The notes: a model not told the origin generated them from the sequence alone. Shown: positions 1 to 10,531, counted from the first letter of the stretch. The stretch: DNA of 64,000 nt from Massilia sp. ZL223 (GCF_018119395.1 NZ_JAGPWD010000003.1:124001-188000); one strand, 5' to 3'. A program made the numbers and translations.

Positions 1-1
1 C

Positions 2-214
2 CTGCGCCAGCTGGACCGCGACTGCACCGGCATGAAGAACGCCGCCAAGAAGGCCGCCTGCTACAAGGAGATGGACAACTATTACCTCACCTCCGTGCGC
101 AACGGGAAGGTGCGCAACGGCGCCGTGTACATGCCGCCCTTCGAAGGGGTGTTCAACCAGGAAGCGATGTGGGCCATCAAGACCTACCTCGAATCGCGCC
201 GCGAGTCCAACTGA
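2..214 (+). CDS. c-type cytochrome C-terminus (partial, PQQ alcohol dehydrogenase cluster)
   Basis: The 5' end lies outside the window; the reading frame is open from the first bases and about 70 C-terminal residues are visible. A methionine in the context VYMPPFEG is the likely sixth haem ligand, followed by a helix ending in WAIKTYLESRRE, as in class I cytochromes c. Its place directly before quinoprotein-associated genes suggests the cytochrome c550 (ExaB/PedF type) that takes electrons from the PQQ alcohol dehydrogenase in the periplasm. The CxxCH motif is not in view, so the family call rests on the C-terminus and context. The next gene starts 24 bp downstream, probably in the same transcript. 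Confidence 0.7.
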   Translation: MRQLDRDCTGMKNAAKKAACYKEMDNYYLTSVRNGKVRNGAVYMPPFEGVFNQEAMWAIKTYLESRRESN

Positions 215-237
215 TCCACCAACCGTAGAGGCCAAGC

Positions 238-1065
238 ATGAGCAAGCGTTTGATGAGCCGGCGCCGCGCGCTGCTGGCATGCGCCGCCGCGGCATTCGCC
301 GCCGCCGCCCCGGCACGCGCCGGCTGGGACAAGATCCGCGAAAGCGGCGCGCTGAAGGTGGCGGTCTACAACGAGTTCGCTCCCTTTTCCGACAAGGGAG
401 CGGGGATTGACGTGGACCTGGCCCAGGTCCTGGCTGCGAAGCTGGGCCTGCGCCTGAGCCTGATGCCTTTCCCGGCGGACGAGGAGGTCGCGGACGACCT
501 GCGCAACATGGTGTGGAAGGGCCATTATCTCGGCTACGGCCCGGCGGACGTCATGCTGCACGTGCCGGTCGACAGCCGGCTGATGGCCGACAACCCGCAG
601 GTCAGGATCTTCGCACCCTATTATGTGGAGAGCCTGCGCCTGGCGCGCAGTGCGGCGGCGATCCCGCAGCTGCAGGGCGTCGATTCGCTGGCCGGCAAGC
701 GCATCGGCGTCGAGAAGGTCTCGATCGCCGGCATGCTGATGCTGGGCGAGGCGCGCCTGCGCGAGCAGGTCCGCATCTATCCGACGGCGGGCGAGGCCCT
801 GGCCGCGCTGAAGGCGGGTGCGCTCGACGCGGTGCTGGCCAAGCGCTCCGAGGTCGAAACGGCCCTGCGCGACGATCCGGCCTTTCCGGTCGAGGAGCTG
901 GCTTTCCAGCGCATGCCGCGCAACGGATGGGCGGTCGGGATGGCGGTCCGCAAGGACAACGAGGACCTGGCGCGCCGCCTGCAGGCTGCCGTCAACGAGA
1001 TGACCGCCAGCGGCGAACTGGCGGCCCTGTTCGAGAAGCATGGGGTGAAGGCCGTGCGCCCGTGA
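238..1065 (+). CDS. Quinoprotein dehydrogenase-associated periplasmic substrate-binding protein
   Basis: This 275-residue protein begins with an Arg-rich signal peptide (cleavage probably near residue 28, after PARA) and continues as a family 3 extracellular solute-binding fold: a first lobe starting WDKIRESGALKVAVYNEFAPF, a hinge, and a second lobe with GKRIGVEKVSIAG. Proteins of this type sit beside PQQ alcohol and methanol dehydrogenases with no ABC permease, as here, and are thought to assist the dehydrogenase or its cofactor or cytochrome rather than import solute. That role is inferred from family context. The start follows a weak purine-rich ribosome site, 24 bp after the cytochrome gene. 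Confidence 0.8.
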   Translation: MSKRLMSRRRALLACAAAAFAAAAPARAGWDKIRESGALKVAVYNEFAPFSDKGAGIDVDLAQVLAAKLGLRLSLMPFPADEEVADDLRNMVWKGHYLGYGPADVMLHVPVDSRLMADNPQVRIFAPYYVESLRLARSAAAIPQLQGVDSLAGKRIGVEKVSIAGMLMLGEARLREQVRIYPTAGEALAALKAGALDAVLAKRSEVETALRDDPAFPVEELAFQRMPRNGWAVGMAVRKDNEDLARRLQAAVNEMTASGELAALFEKHGVKAVRP

Positions 1066-1081
1066 CCGGCTTGCGCCGCAA

Positions 1082-1096
1082 TGGCACGGCGCTTGC
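1082..1096 (+). promoter_or_regulatory. Sigma-54 (-24/-12) promoter upstream of the beta-propeller gene
   Basis: The sequence TGGCACGGCGCTTGC matches the sigma-54 consensus TGGCACG-N4-TTGC exactly, with the invariant GG and GC ten bases apart. It lies about 50 bp before the ATG at 1145, right for a promoter of that gene. Control by the AcoR-type activator at 10532-12493 is inferred. Confidence 0.8.
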
Positions 1097-1144
1097 ATTT
1101 GCCTCCGTACCGCGTCTCCCGGACGCTTCTACGAAAGGCCGATC

Positions 1145-2089
1145 ATGTCTTCTCTTCGCGTTTGCCTGGCCCTGGCCGGCATCCTGTCCGGCGCTGCCGC
1201 CCTTGCCGCGCCGCTTGCCTACATCCCCAACGAAAAGTCCGCCACCCTCAGCGTGATCGACACGGCCACCGGCACGGTGGTGCGCGAAATCGCCGCCGGC
1301 AAGCGCCCGCGCGGCATCGCCGCCGATCCGCAAGGCCGCATCCTGTACGTCACCGACGCCGGCAGCAGCGCGCTGCTGGCGCTGGACGCCGCTGCCGGCA
1401 CCACGCTCGCTACCATCGCCCTGGGGAAGTCGCCGGAAGGCGTCAGCGCGTCCAGCGACGGGCGCTTGCTGGCGGTGGCGGTCGAGGAGGGCAACAGCGT
1501 GGCCCTGATCGACGCGGCCAGCCGGCGCATCCTGGCCGAGATCCCAGTGGCGGGCAAGAACCCGGAACACGCCGTCTTCAGCCCCGACGGGCGCTGGCTG
1601 CTCGTCAGCGCCGAGGACGCGGAGCAGGTGGACGTGATCGATGTCGCGCAGCGCCGCCAGGCGGGTTCGGTCGCGGTCGGCCTGCGCCCGCGCGGCATCG
1701 GCTTCAGTCCCGACGGCAGCCGCGCCTATATCGCCTGCGAGCTGGCCAACGCGGTACACGTGGTCGACATGGCCGCCCGGCGCAGCCTGGCCGTGATCCC
1801 GGCCGGGAAGAACACGGCCGGCGTCGCCGTGCACCCGGGCGGCAAGCAGGTCTATGTCTCGAACGGCGCGGACGGCACCGTGATGGTGGTCGATGCCGTG
1901 CGCAACGCCGTCACCGCGACCATCCCGGTCGGCAAGCGGCCATGGAACATGGCGCTGACGCCGGACGGGGCGCGCCTCTACGTTGCCAACGGGCGCTCGG
2001 ACAGCGTCTCGGTCATCGATACCGCCACGGGACGCCGCCTGGACGATATCGCCGTCGGACAGCTGCCCTGGGGAGTGCTGATCCGCTGA
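1145..2089 (+). CDS. PQQ-catabolism-associated YVTN beta-propeller protein
   Basis: The 314-residue product has a signal peptide of about 22 residues and then roughly seven repeats of a 40-residue unit carrying YVxN or YVTD strands, such as [30 protein letters not shown] and [15 protein letters not shown]. This is the 40-residue YVTN beta-propeller found in PQQ alcohol oxidation clusters. It should be periplasmic; its biochemical role is unknown, and a scaffold or cofactor-handling role is only a guess. It has its own sigma-54 promoter at 1082, so it is not simply read through from the binding-protein gene. Confidence 0.8.
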   Translation: MSSLRVCLALAGILSGAAALAAPLAYIPNEKSATLSVIDTATGTVVREIAAGKRPRGIAADPQGRILYVTDAGSSALLALDAAAGTTLATIALGKSPEGVSASSDGRLLAVAVEEGNSVALIDAASRRILAEIPVAGKNPEHAVFSPDGRWLLVSAEDAEQVDVIDVAQRRQAGSVAVGLRPRGIGFSPDGSRAYIACELANAVHVVDMAARRSLAVIPAGKNTAGVAVHPGGKQVYVSNGADGTVMVVDAVRNAVTATIPVGKRPWNMALTPDGARLYVANGRSDSVSVIDTATGRRLDDIAVGQLPWGVLIR

Positions 2090-2112
2090 GCCTTCCCGCC
2101 GCTGTCACAGAT

Positions 2113-2129
2113 TGCAACAGATGTACCAG
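2113..2129 (+). promoter_or_regulatory. Candidate activator-binding site upstream of the aldehyde dehydrogenase operon
   Basis: The motif TGCAACAGATGTACCAG lies about 75 bp before the -24/-12 promoter at 2204, a normal distance for a sigma-54 enhancer. A nearly identical motif, TGTAACACCTGTACCAG, lies in front of the sigma-54 activator gene at 12552. The match beyond chance length suggests a binding site for that activator. Confidence 0.55.
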
Positions 2130-2203
2130 AAAGGGGCGCGCCTTCTTCGGCGCCTGCTCGCCCGGCCGGGCTTCTCCCTGCGGGAGCGCGGCGAAAACGG
2201 GGC

Positions 2204-2218
2204 TGGCACGGCCCTTGC
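2204..2218 (+). promoter_or_regulatory. Sigma-54 (-24/-12) promoter of the exaC-DUF779-exaA operon
   Basis: TGGCACGGCCCTTGC is a full match to the sigma-54 consensus, with GG and GC ten bases apart. It precedes the aldehyde dehydrogenase start at 2289 by about 70 bp and is the only clear promoter before the three-gene run ending at 6023. Confidence 0.85.
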
Positions 2219-2288
2219 GAAAAGGAAGTCGTGGTCAACACAAGCCCGTTCCACCGACGGACAACTCAACACAGACATAGAGGATGAC

Positions 2289-3809
<1,521 letters not shown>

Positions 3810-3820
3810 GGCGTGAACCC

Positions 3821-3841
3821 GCGCCGGCATGGCGCCGGCGC
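3821..3841 (+). other. Intercistronic hairpin
   Basis: GCGCCGGC and its complement GCCGGCGC are separated by five bases, directly after the aldehyde dehydrogenase stop. There is no T run, so it is more likely an mRNA stability or partial attenuation element than a full terminator. Confidence 0.4.
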
Positions 3842-3862
3842 GACCTGGACATAGGAGCAAGC

Positions 3863-4249
3863 ATGAGCACCTCGATCGACCGCGTCTGCGCCACGCCCGC
3901 GGCGCTGGCCTTCATCGGCGAACTGCGCCGCCGCCATGGCCCGCTGATGTTTTTCCAGTCGGGCGGCTGCTGCGACGGCAGTGCGCCGATGTGCTACGCC
4001 TCCGGCGACTTCGGCTTGAGCGACACCGATGTCTATCTCGGCAACCTGGACGGCGCGCCTTTCTACATGGGCATCGAGCAGTTCGGCTACTGGGAGCACA
4101 CCCAGCTGGTGATCGACGTGGTGGACGGGAACGGCGGAATGTTCTCGCTCGATAACGGGACCGGGCGCCGCTTCCTGACGCGCTCGCGGCTGTTCACCGA
4201 CGAGGAATGCGCGCTGCTGCGCTCCCTGCCGGTGCAGCAGGGATTTTGA
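3863..4249 (+). CDS. DUF779 protein linked to acetaldehyde dehydrogenase
   Basis: This 128-residue soluble protein contains the DUF779 hallmark region [16 protein letters not shown], with a cysteine pair plus a third cysteine, and later [17 protein letters not shown]779 genes are almost always next to ExaC/AcoD-type aldehyde dehydrogenases, as here, 53 bp downstream. The function is not established; the conserved cysteines suggest a metal- or thiol-linked accessory role. An AGGAG ribosome site precedes the ATG at 3863. An in-frame ATG further upstream overlaps exaC and is not used. Confidence 0.85.
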   Translation: MSTSIDRVCATPAALAFIGELRRRHGPLMFFQSGGCCDGSAPMCYASGDFGLSDTDVYLGNLDGAPFYMGIEQFGYWEHTQLVIDVVDGNGGMFSLDNGTGRRFLTRSRLFTDEECALLRSLPVQQGF

Positions 4250-4274
4250 ATGCAACGATAACAACAAGGAGACG

Positions 4275-6023
4275 ATGATGAAGAACACCATGCTAGCCGT
4301 ACTCACCGCCACGGCGGGCGTCCTCGGAACGGTGCAGGCCGTCGAGGTGACGAATGCGATGATCGACAACGATGCGAAGGACCAGAAGAGCGTGCTCTCC
4401 TTCGGCATGGGCACCAACGGCCAGCGCTATTCGACCCTCACGCAAATCAACACCGGCACCGTGAAGAACCTTGTGCCCGCCTGGTCGTTCTCGTTCGGCG
4501 GCGAGAAGCAGCGCGGACAGGAGTCGCAGCCGGTGATCCACAACGGGAAGATGTTCGTGACCGCGTCCTATTCGCGGATCTTCGCGATCGATCTCAAGAC
4601 CGGCAACAAGCTGTGGAAATACGAGCACCGCCTGCCGGACGGGATCATGCCCTGCTGCGACGTGGTCAACCGCGGCGCCGCGCTGTTCGGCAACCTGGTC
4701 ATCTTCGGCACCCTCGACGCGCAGCTGATCGCGCTCGACCAGGACACCGGCAAGATCGTGTGGAAGGAAAAGGTCGACGACTACGCCGCCGGCTATTCGA
4801 TGACCGCGGCGCCCCTGATCGCCGAGGGCGTGCTGCTGACCGGCGTGTCGGGCGGCGAGTTCGGCGTGGTCGGCCGCGTCGAGGCGCGCAACCCCGCCAC
4901 CGGCGAACTGCTGTGGGTGCGCCCCACGGTGGAAGGCCACATGGGCTACCGCTACGACAAGGACGGCAAGGAGATCGAGAACGGCGTGTCCGGCACGGTC
5001 AACAAGTCCTGGCCGGGCGAACTGTGGAAGACCGGCGGCGCCTCCACCTGGATGGGCGGCACCTACGACGCCACGACCAAGCTTGCCTACTTCGGCACCG
5101 GCAACCCGGCGCCGTGGAACAGCCACCTGCGCCCGGGCGACAACCTGTACTCCTCGTCCACCGTGGCGCTGGACGTCAAGACCGGCCAGATCAAGTGGGC
5201 CTACCAGAACACGCCCAACGACTCCTGGGATTTCGACGGCGCCAACGAGTTCGTCACCTTCGACATGAACGGCAAGCGCTATGGCGGCAAGGCGGACCGC
5301 AACGGCTTCTTCTACGTGATCGACGCCAGCAGCGGCAAGCTGCAGAACGCTTTCCCCTTCGTGCGCAAGATCACCTGGGCCAGCGGCATCGACCTCAAGA
5401 CCGGCCGCCCGATCTACGTGGCGAGCAACCGCCCCAGCGACCCGACCAAGGGCGACGGCAAGAAGGGCTCCATCGTGTTCGCGGCGCCGGCCTTCCTGGG
5501 CGCGAAGAACCAGATGCCGATGGCCTACAGCCAGCAGACCGGCCTGTTCTACATCCCGGCCAACGAGTGGGGCATGGATATCTGGAACGAACCGATCTCC
5601 TACAAGAAGGGCGGCGCCTTCCTTGGTGCGGGCTTCACCATCAAGCCGCTGTTCGACGACTACATCGGCGCGCTGCGCGCGGTCGATCCGAAGAGCGGCA
5701 AGATCGTGTGGGAGGCGAAGAATACGGCGCCGCTATGGGGCGGGGCGATGGCGACCGCGGGCGGCCTGGTGTTCTACGGCACGCCGGAAGGCTTCCTCAA
5801 GGCCCTCGATGCGAAGACGGGCAAGGAACTGTGGAAGTTCCAGACCGGCTCCGGCGTGGTGGCGCCGCCCGTCACCTGGCAGGACGGCGATACGCAGTAT
5901 GTGGCGGTGGTGTCCGGCTGGGGCGGGGCGGTGCCACTATGGGGCGGCGAGGTCGCGAAGAAGGTCAACTTCCTCGAGCAGGGCGGCTCGGTGTGGGTGT
6001 TCAAGCTGGCCGCGAAAGGGTAA
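4275..6023 (+). CDS. exaA: PQQ-dependent alcohol dehydrogenase, predicted lanthanide-dependent
   Basis: This 582-residue periplasmic quinoprotein oxidises primary alcohols and passes electrons to cytochrome c. A signal peptide ends near residue 22 (VQA). The eight-bladed propeller shows W-motif repeats ([12 protein letters not shown]), the vicinal disulfide Cys127-Cys128, metal ligands Glu195 and Asn277, and the catalytic Asp319. The residue two positions on is Asp321 (WDFDG). In calcium enzymes of the MxaF/ExaA type this position is Ala or Ser; in XoxF and PedH it is the Asp that binds a rare-earth ion. Dependence on a lanthanide is therefore predicted from established motif rules. AAGGAG precedes two adjacent ATG codons (4275 and 4278). 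Confidence 0.9.
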   Translation: MMKNTMLAVLTATAGVLGTVQAVEVTNAMIDNDAKDQKSVLSFGMGTNGQRYSTLTQINTGTVKNLVPAWSFSFGGEKQRGQESQPVIHNGKMFVTASYSRIFAIDLKTGNKLWKYEHRLPDGIMPCCDVVNRGAALFGNLVIFGTLDAQLIALDQDTGKIVWKEKVDDYAAGYSMTAAPLIAEGVLLTGVSGGEFGVVGRVEARNPATGELLWVRPTVEGHMGYRYDKDGKEIENGVSGTVNKSWPGELWKTGGASTWMGGTYDATTKLAYFGTGNPAPWNSHLRPGDNLYSSSTVALDVKTGQIKWAYQNTPNDSWDFDGANEFVTFDMNGKRYGGKADRNGFFYVIDASSGKLQNAFPFVRKITWASGIDLKTGRPIYVASNRPSDPTKGDGKKGSIVFAAPAFLGAKNQMPMAYSQQTGLFYIPANEWGMDIWNEPISYKKGGAFLGAGFTIKPLFDDYIGALRAVDPKSGKIVWEAKNTAPLWGGAMATAGGLVFYGTPEGFLKALDAKTGKELWKFQTGSGVVAPPVTWQDGDTQYVAVVSGWGGAVPLWGGEVAKKVNFLEQGGSVWVFKLAAKG

Positions 6024-6077
6024 ATCTGTTTAACGGAAGGGCTGCGTGCATTGGGTCCGTGCACGCCTGCCATGTTT

Positions 6078-6108
6078 GCTGACGGTTTCGGCCGTCAGCT
6101 TTTTTTTT
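6078..6108 (+). terminator. Rho-independent terminator after the alcohol dehydrogenase
   Basis: An 8-bp stem GCTGACGG/CCGTCAGC with a six-base loop is followed by nine T residues. It closes the exaC-DUF779-exaA operon. Confidence 0.9.
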
Positions 6109-6220
6109 GCCGTTTCGGGCAGCCGCCCAGGCGACCCAGAACGGCGCAGCGAACAGTCCGACTGATCCGTACTGGGACAAGCGATCGCGCGCAACGCCCG
6201 ATTCGACGGGCGAAACGCCC

Positions 6221-6235
6221 AGGCACGCTCCTTGC
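6221..6235 (+). promoter_or_regulatory. Sigma-54 (-24/-12) promoter of the porin operon
   Basis: AGGCACGCTCCTTGC keeps the invariant GG and GC ten bases apart and differs from consensus only at the first base. It lies about 60 bp before the porin ATG at 6298 and after the terminator at 6078, so it gives the porin-NosR-ApbE genes their own promoter. No clear copy of the 17-bp upstream motif was found here. Confidence 0.7.
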
Positions 6236-6297
6236 CATTTCCTTCATGTGCATCACCAGATGCCCACACCCACAAAAAACAATGCGAGGAGACACAC

Positions 6298-7446
6298 ATG
6301 AAGAAGATCTGCGTACTGGCCGCACTGTCGGCATGCATCCAGCCTGCACTGGCGGTCGACATCAAGGCCGGCGAATGGACCGTGTCGGTCGGCGGCATCG
6401 TCAACGCCTACGCCACCGCGGTGGATTGCAAGGGCGATGCGGTCGGCGGCCTGGCGCTGGCCGGCCAGGGCCTCGGCTGCGGCGGCGAGGACAGCCGCAC
6501 CACCATCGGCAACGGCCTGCTGCCCAACGCCCTGATCGCATCGGCGTCGTCGCAGCAGGGCGGTTTCGACGTGAAGGCACTGGTCGGCATCTACGCCGCC
6601 ACCGCCACCGACAGCGCGATCGCGCAGAACAGTACGGTCGACGTGCGCCAGGCCTTTTTCACCTTCGGCCGCGCGGACCTGGGCACCTTCAAGCTGGGCC
6701 GGGACTACGGCATCTTCGGCAGCCATGCGATCCTTGGCGACATGACCCTGGTCGGCGCCGGCGCACCGGTGCAGGCGACCCAGCGCGGCCGCGTCGCGCT
6801 CGGCCACATCGGCGCGGGGTACAGCTATCTCGGCACCTATGGCCAGATCGCCTACACCACGCCCGCCAGCAGGGGCTTCACTGCCGACATCGCGGTCATG
6901 AGTCCCGTGGCCGATACGCCGGTGGTGGCCGGCTCCGCCTATTCGTCGACCTCGTCGCCGCAGTTCCAGGCCCAGCTCAAGATGAGCCAGGGCGGCTTCA
7001 AGGGCTGGATCGGCGCCAAGGCGCAGCGCTTCAACGGCGTGGCTTCGGGCACGCCCGACCTGTCGATGCGCGGCGTCGAAGCGGGCGCGTCCTTCGATGC
7101 CGGCGCGGCGGGGCTGCTGGTCAACGTCCAGAGCGGCAAGGGACTCGGGGTGCTGTCCGACGCCGACCAGGGCGAGGTGCGCACCACGCACTTCCTGGTG
7201 CAGGGGACCTACAAGGCCACCGACAAGCTCAAGCTGGGCATCGGCTACGGCAAGAGCCGCAACAAGGAGGCCGCGCCCGGCACCGGCGGACTGCGCTCGA
7301 ACGCGAACCTGACCGTCGGCGCCTACTATGCGCTCAACAGCGTCATCACCCTGGTCGCGGAAGCCGGGCAGACGCGCTCCGAAGCCTTCGCCGGCCAGGA
7401 AGCGCGCATGAACGGCGTGTCCTTGGGCGGCATCATCTTCTTCTGA
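6298..7446 (+). CDS. Gram-negative outer-membrane porin
   Basis: The 382-residue product has a short signal peptide (cleavage after ALA, about residue 19) and the alternating hydrophobic strands of a trimeric porin of the betaproteobacterial type: GEWTVSVGGIVNAY at the start, LGTFKLGRDYGIFG in the middle, and a C-terminal strand ending in Phe (GGIIFF), as needed for outer-membrane assembly. It probably lets alcohols or other substrates enter the periplasm for the quinoprotein. A GAGGAGA ribosome site supports the ATG at 6298 over one 66 bp upstream. Confidence 0.85.
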   Translation: MKKICVLAALSACIQPALAVDIKAGEWTVSVGGIVNAYATAVDCKGDAVGGLALAGQGLGCGGEDSRTTIGNGLLPNALIASASSQQGGFDVKALVGIYAATATDSAIAQNSTVDVRQAFFTFGRADLGTFKLGRDYGIFGSHAILGDMTLVGAGAPVQATQRGRVALGHIGAGYSYLGTYGQIAYTTPASRGFTADIAVMSPVADTPVVAGSAYSSTSSPQFQAQLKMSQGGFKGWIGAKAQRFNGVASGTPDLSMRGVEAGASFDAGAAGLLVNVQSGKGLGVLSDADQGEVRTTHFLVQGTYKATDKLKLGIGYGKSRNKEAAPGTGGLRSNANLTVGAYYALNSVITLVAEAGQTRSEAFAGQEARMNGVSLGGIIFF

Positions 7447-7458
7447 CGGGCGACTCCC

Positions 7459-9528
7459 ATGCGCGCGTTCCGCTGTCTGTTGTTGCTGGCGCTGCTGCTT
7501 GCCGGCGCGGCGCGTGCCGGCGTGCTCACCAGGGAAGAGGTGGCGCGGCGCTTTCCGGCGCCGATCGTGGTGGGCGTCAAGGCCAGCGAAGTGCCGGCCT
7601 GGCCGCTGTTCAAGCAGAACGGCACGGCGACGGAGCTGGTCGGCTATGTGTTCGAATCCATCGACCTGGCGCCGGTGCCCGGCTTTACCGGCGTGCCGCC
7701 CAACCTGCTGGTGGCGATCGACCCCAAGGGCCGCTTCATCGAGGTGGCGGTCCTGTCCCAGCACGAGCCGGTATTCATGGAGGGATTGGGAGAGGGGCCG
7801 CTGCACGCGTTCGTGGCGCAGTACGAAGGCGCCTCGCTGGGGCAGAACATCGATGTGGGCGGGCCGGGCGGAGCAGGGCGGGTGCGGCTCGACGGCGTGT
7901 CCAAGGCCACGGCGTCGGTCCGCATCGTCAACCAGAGCGTGCTGTCGGCCGCCTTGCAGGTGGCGCGCGCCAAGCTCGGCTTCGCGCAGGGACGCGATCC
8001 CGGCCAGGTCGCGCGCATCGACCATGCGGTGTTCCGGCCCATGGACTTGCGCGCGCTGCGCGAGGCCGGCATGGTCGCGCACCTGCGCGTACTCAACCGC
8101 GACGCCGAGAAGCTGTTCGCGGGCAGCGGCGGGGAAGGCCTGGACCAGGAAGCGCTGGCCCGGCCGGACGAGGTCTTCATCGATCTCTACCTGGCCTGGG
8201 CCTCGGTGCCCGCGGTCGGCCGCAACCTGCTCGATGCCGCCAGCTGGAAGCGGCTCCAGGGCAGGCTCGACAGCGGCGACCATGCGCTGCTGGTGATGAG
8301 CACGGGCCGCCATGGCATCCTGGCCGAGGATTTCGTGCGCGGCAGCGTGCCCCAGCGGATAACGCTGCGCCAGGATGGCTGGCCGATCGAGATGCGCGAC
8401 CTCGACCTCGACCTGAAGCTGCGGGAGGCGTTGCCGGTGACGGAAGTGCTGGCGCTGCGCGTTATTGGCCAGGCAGGGCTGGATGCCGCACGGCCGCTCG
8501 ATTTCAGCTTGCCGGTGACGCGCAACAAGGGCATCGTCTATCCGGAACGGATCACGCGCGAACTGCAGCTGGCGTACCGGTTGCCGGAACACCTGTATCA
8601 CCCTAGGGAAGCGCCGTCCCCGGCCTGGCAAGCGAGCTGGCGCAGCCGCTTGCCGGACCTGCTGGTGCTGGCGGCCGCGCTCGCGCTGCTGGCCGTCGCG
8701 CTGGCGCAGTCCGGCCGCCTTGCAAGAAATGCGAGCCGGTTCGCCTGGATGCGCGGTGCGTGGCTGCTATTCACGGTCGCCTTCATCGGCTATCACGCCC
8801 AGGCCCAGCTCTCGATCGTCAACCTGACTGGGGTCCTGCAGGCGCTGCGCGCAGGGCGCGGCCTGGACTTCCTCCTGTTCGATCCGATGTCGCTGGCCTT
8901 GTGGGCCTTCGTGCTGGTGTCGCTGCTGCCGTGGGGACGCGGGACCTTTTGCGGCTGGCTGTGTCCCTTCGGCGCGCTGCAGGAACTCGCGGGCCACCTC
9001 GGCCGCGCACTGCGCTTGCCGCAGCTTGCGGTGCGCCGCGTCCTCGACGCGCGCCTGCGGCGCATCAAGTACTTGGTGCTGGCCGCGATCCTGGGCGCCG
9101 CCTGGTTCGCGCCGGCGCTGGCGGACAGGCTGGTGGAGATCGAGCCCTTCAAGACGGCGGTCACGCTGGCCTTCGACCGTGCCTGGCCCTTCGTCGCATG
9201 GGCGGCAGCGCTGCTGGCGCTGGCGATGGTCTCGACCAAGTTCTTCTGCCGCTACCTGTGCCCCTTGGGTGCGGCGCTGGCGCTGGCGGGGCGGGTGCGC
9301 ATGCTCGACTGGATCAGGCGCCGCGCGGAATGCGGCGCGCCTTGCCAGACCTGCCGCCACCGCTGCGGCTACGGTGCGATCCGCGCGGACGGAAGGATCG
9401 ACTACCGCGAATGTTTCCAATGCATGGACTGTGTGGTGATCATCGAGAGCGACAGCCTGTGCGCTCCGCGCATCCTCGACAAGAAGCGCGGCCGGACAGT
9501 GGCCATCCTGCAGGTGGCGGCAAAATGA
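7459..9528 (+). CDS. NosR/NirI-like flavin and iron-sulfur membrane electron-transfer protein
   Basis: The 689-residue protein has a signal peptide, a periplasmic FMN-binding domain (about residues 80-190) with the flavinylation-like motif DGVSKATAS (candidate Thr151), several membrane helices from about residue 400, and two polyferredoxin motifs FCGWLCP (497-503) and FCRYLCP (596-602). A cytoplasmic tail holds CGAPCQTCRHRC and CFQCMDC, expected to bind [4Fe-4S] clusters. This is the NosR/NirI architecture, known to move electrons between quinol pool and periplasm. No nos or nir genes are near, so here it probably serves the alcohol oxidation system. The SKAT motif departs from the usual S/T-G-A-T. 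Its stop overlaps the apbE frame. Confidence 0.8.
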   Translation: MRAFRCLLLLALLLAGAARAGVLTREEVARRFPAPIVVGVKASEVPAWPLFKQNGTATELVGYVFESIDLAPVPGFTGVPPNLLVAIDPKGRFIEVAVLSQHEPVFMEGLGEGPLHAFVAQYEGASLGQNIDVGGPGGAGRVRLDGVSKATASVRIVNQSVLSAALQVARAKLGFAQGRDPGQVARIDHAVFRPMDLRALREAGMVAHLRVLNRDAEKLFAGSGGEGLDQEALARPDEVFIDLYLAWASVPAVGRNLLDAASWKRLQGRLDSGDHALLVMSTGRHGILAEDFVRGSVPQRITLRQDGWPIEMRDLDLDLKLREALPVTEVLALRVIGQAGLDAARPLDFSLPVTRNKGIVYPERITRELQLAYRLPEHLYHPREAPSPAWQASWRSRLPDLLVLAAALALLAVALAQSGRLARNASRFAWMRGAWLLFTVAFIGYHAQAQLSIVNLTGVLQALRAGRGLDFLLFDPMSLALWAFVLVSLLPWGRGTFCGWLCPFGALQELAGHLGRALRLPQLAVRRVLDARLRRIKYLVLAAILGAAWFAPALADRLVEIEPFKTAVTLAFDRAWPFVAWAAALLALAMVSTKFFCRYLCPLGAALALAGRVRMLDWIRRRAECGAPCQTCRHRCGYGAIRADGRIDYRECFQCMDCVVIIESDSLCAPRILDKKRGRTVAILQVAAK

Positions 9529-9542
9529 GGGAGATGGCGGCG

Positions 9543-10526
9543 ATGCACAGACGAAGCTTTATCGCGGCGGCGCTCGGGTCGGCGAGCGTCCTCGGAGACA
9601 CCGCGCAGGCAAGGGCGCCGCGCACCCGGCTCCACACCGGCGCGGCGCTGGCCTTCGGCACCACGGTGGCCGTCACGGTCCGCCACGAGGATGAACGCGT
9701 GGCGCGGCGCGCGATCGATGCGGCGCTGGCGGCCGTCGGGCGGATCCAGCGCCTGATGAGCATCTATGATCCGGGCAGCGAGGTATTCCGCCTCAACCGC
9801 GACGGTGTGCTGGGCGCGCCGGCTCCCGAGCTGCTGGCCGTACTGCGCCATGCGCGCGACTTGTCGCAGCTGACCAATGGCGCCTTCGACATCACGGTCC
9901 AGCCCTTGTGGGAAGCCTGCCGGCAGGCGTTCGGCCAGGGGCGGCCGCCCTCGGCGGCGGAGCGCGAACGTGCCCGCGCCCTGGTCGGCTGGCGGCAAGT
10001 GGAGGCCAGCCCGGAGCGCGTGCAGGTGCGCAAGCGCGGCATGCGCATCACGCTCAATGGCCTGGCCCAAGGCTACGCCGCCGACCTGGCGCTGCGCGCG
10101 CTCAGGCAGCATGGCGTGGCGCATGCATTGCTCGACACCGGCGAGTTCGCATCAAGCGGCGCGGCGCAGGACCGGCCGTGGGCGCTGGGCGTGCCCGATC
10201 CGCGCGCACCTGGCAGGCTGGCGGCGTCCTTCGCCCTGGACGGCCGCAGCGTGGCGACATCGGGCGACTACGAAGCCGCGTTCACGCGGGATTTCGTCCA
10301 CCACCATATCTTCGATCCCGCCACCGGCAGTTCGCCGGCGGACCTGGCCAGCGTGACCGTGCTGGCGCCCACGGCGCTGGAGGCGGACGGACTGTCGACC
10401 GCCTTCATGGTGATGGGCGCCCGCTGCGCCCACAGCCTGGCGGCGCGCCTGGGCGGCGTGGATGTGCTGACCATCGACAAGCGTGGCCAGGCCTGGCGCT
10501 CGCCGGGTTTTCCGGAGCCCTTGTGA
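9543..10526 (+). CDS. apbE: FAD:protein FMN transferase (ApbE)
   Basis: The 327-residue protein transfers FMN from FAD to a threonine of periplasmic proteins. It shows ApbE features: an N-terminal export signal with Arg-Arg (MHRRSFIAAALGSASVLG), MSIYDPGSEVFRLNR, TNGAFDITVQPLW, the nucleotide region LNGLAQGYAADLA, and HHHIFDPATG near the metal site. The next-door flavin domain protein is the obvious target. The ATG at 9543 has GGGAG nine bases before it; in-frame ATGs at 9525 (overlapping the previous stop) and 9534 are alternatives. It runs convergent with the sigma-54 activator, the stops being five bases apart. Confidence 0.88.
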   Translation: MHRRSFIAAALGSASVLGDTAQARAPRTRLHTGAALAFGTTVAVTVRHEDERVARRAIDAALAAVGRIQRLMSIYDPGSEVFRLNRDGVLGAPAPELLAVLRHARDLSQLTNGAFDITVQPLWEACRQAFGQGRPPSAAERERARALVGWRQVEASPERVQVRKRGMRITLNGLAQGYAADLALRALRQHGVAHALLDTGEFASSGAAQDRPWALGVPDPRAPGRLAASFALDGRSVATSGDYEAAFTRDFVHHHIFDPATGSSPADLASVTVLAPTALEADGLSTAFMVMGARCAHSLAARLGGVDVLTIDKRGQAWRSPGFPEPL

Positions 10527-10531
10527 TGAAA

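Noticed and set aside
6172..6179. CTGGGACA as a third copy of the activator motif before the porin promoter
   Set aside because: Only half of the 17-bp motif can be aligned; the match is not above chance.
6051..8606. 851-codon plus-strand frame across the porin and NosR-like genes
   Set aside because: It is an out-of-frame shadow of GC-rich genes with Arg/Gly/Ala-rich composition; the real genes have signal peptides and motifs.
7459..9528. True NosR of a denitrification locus
   Set aside because: No nosZ, nosD or other denitrification gene is nearby; the context is alcohol oxidation.
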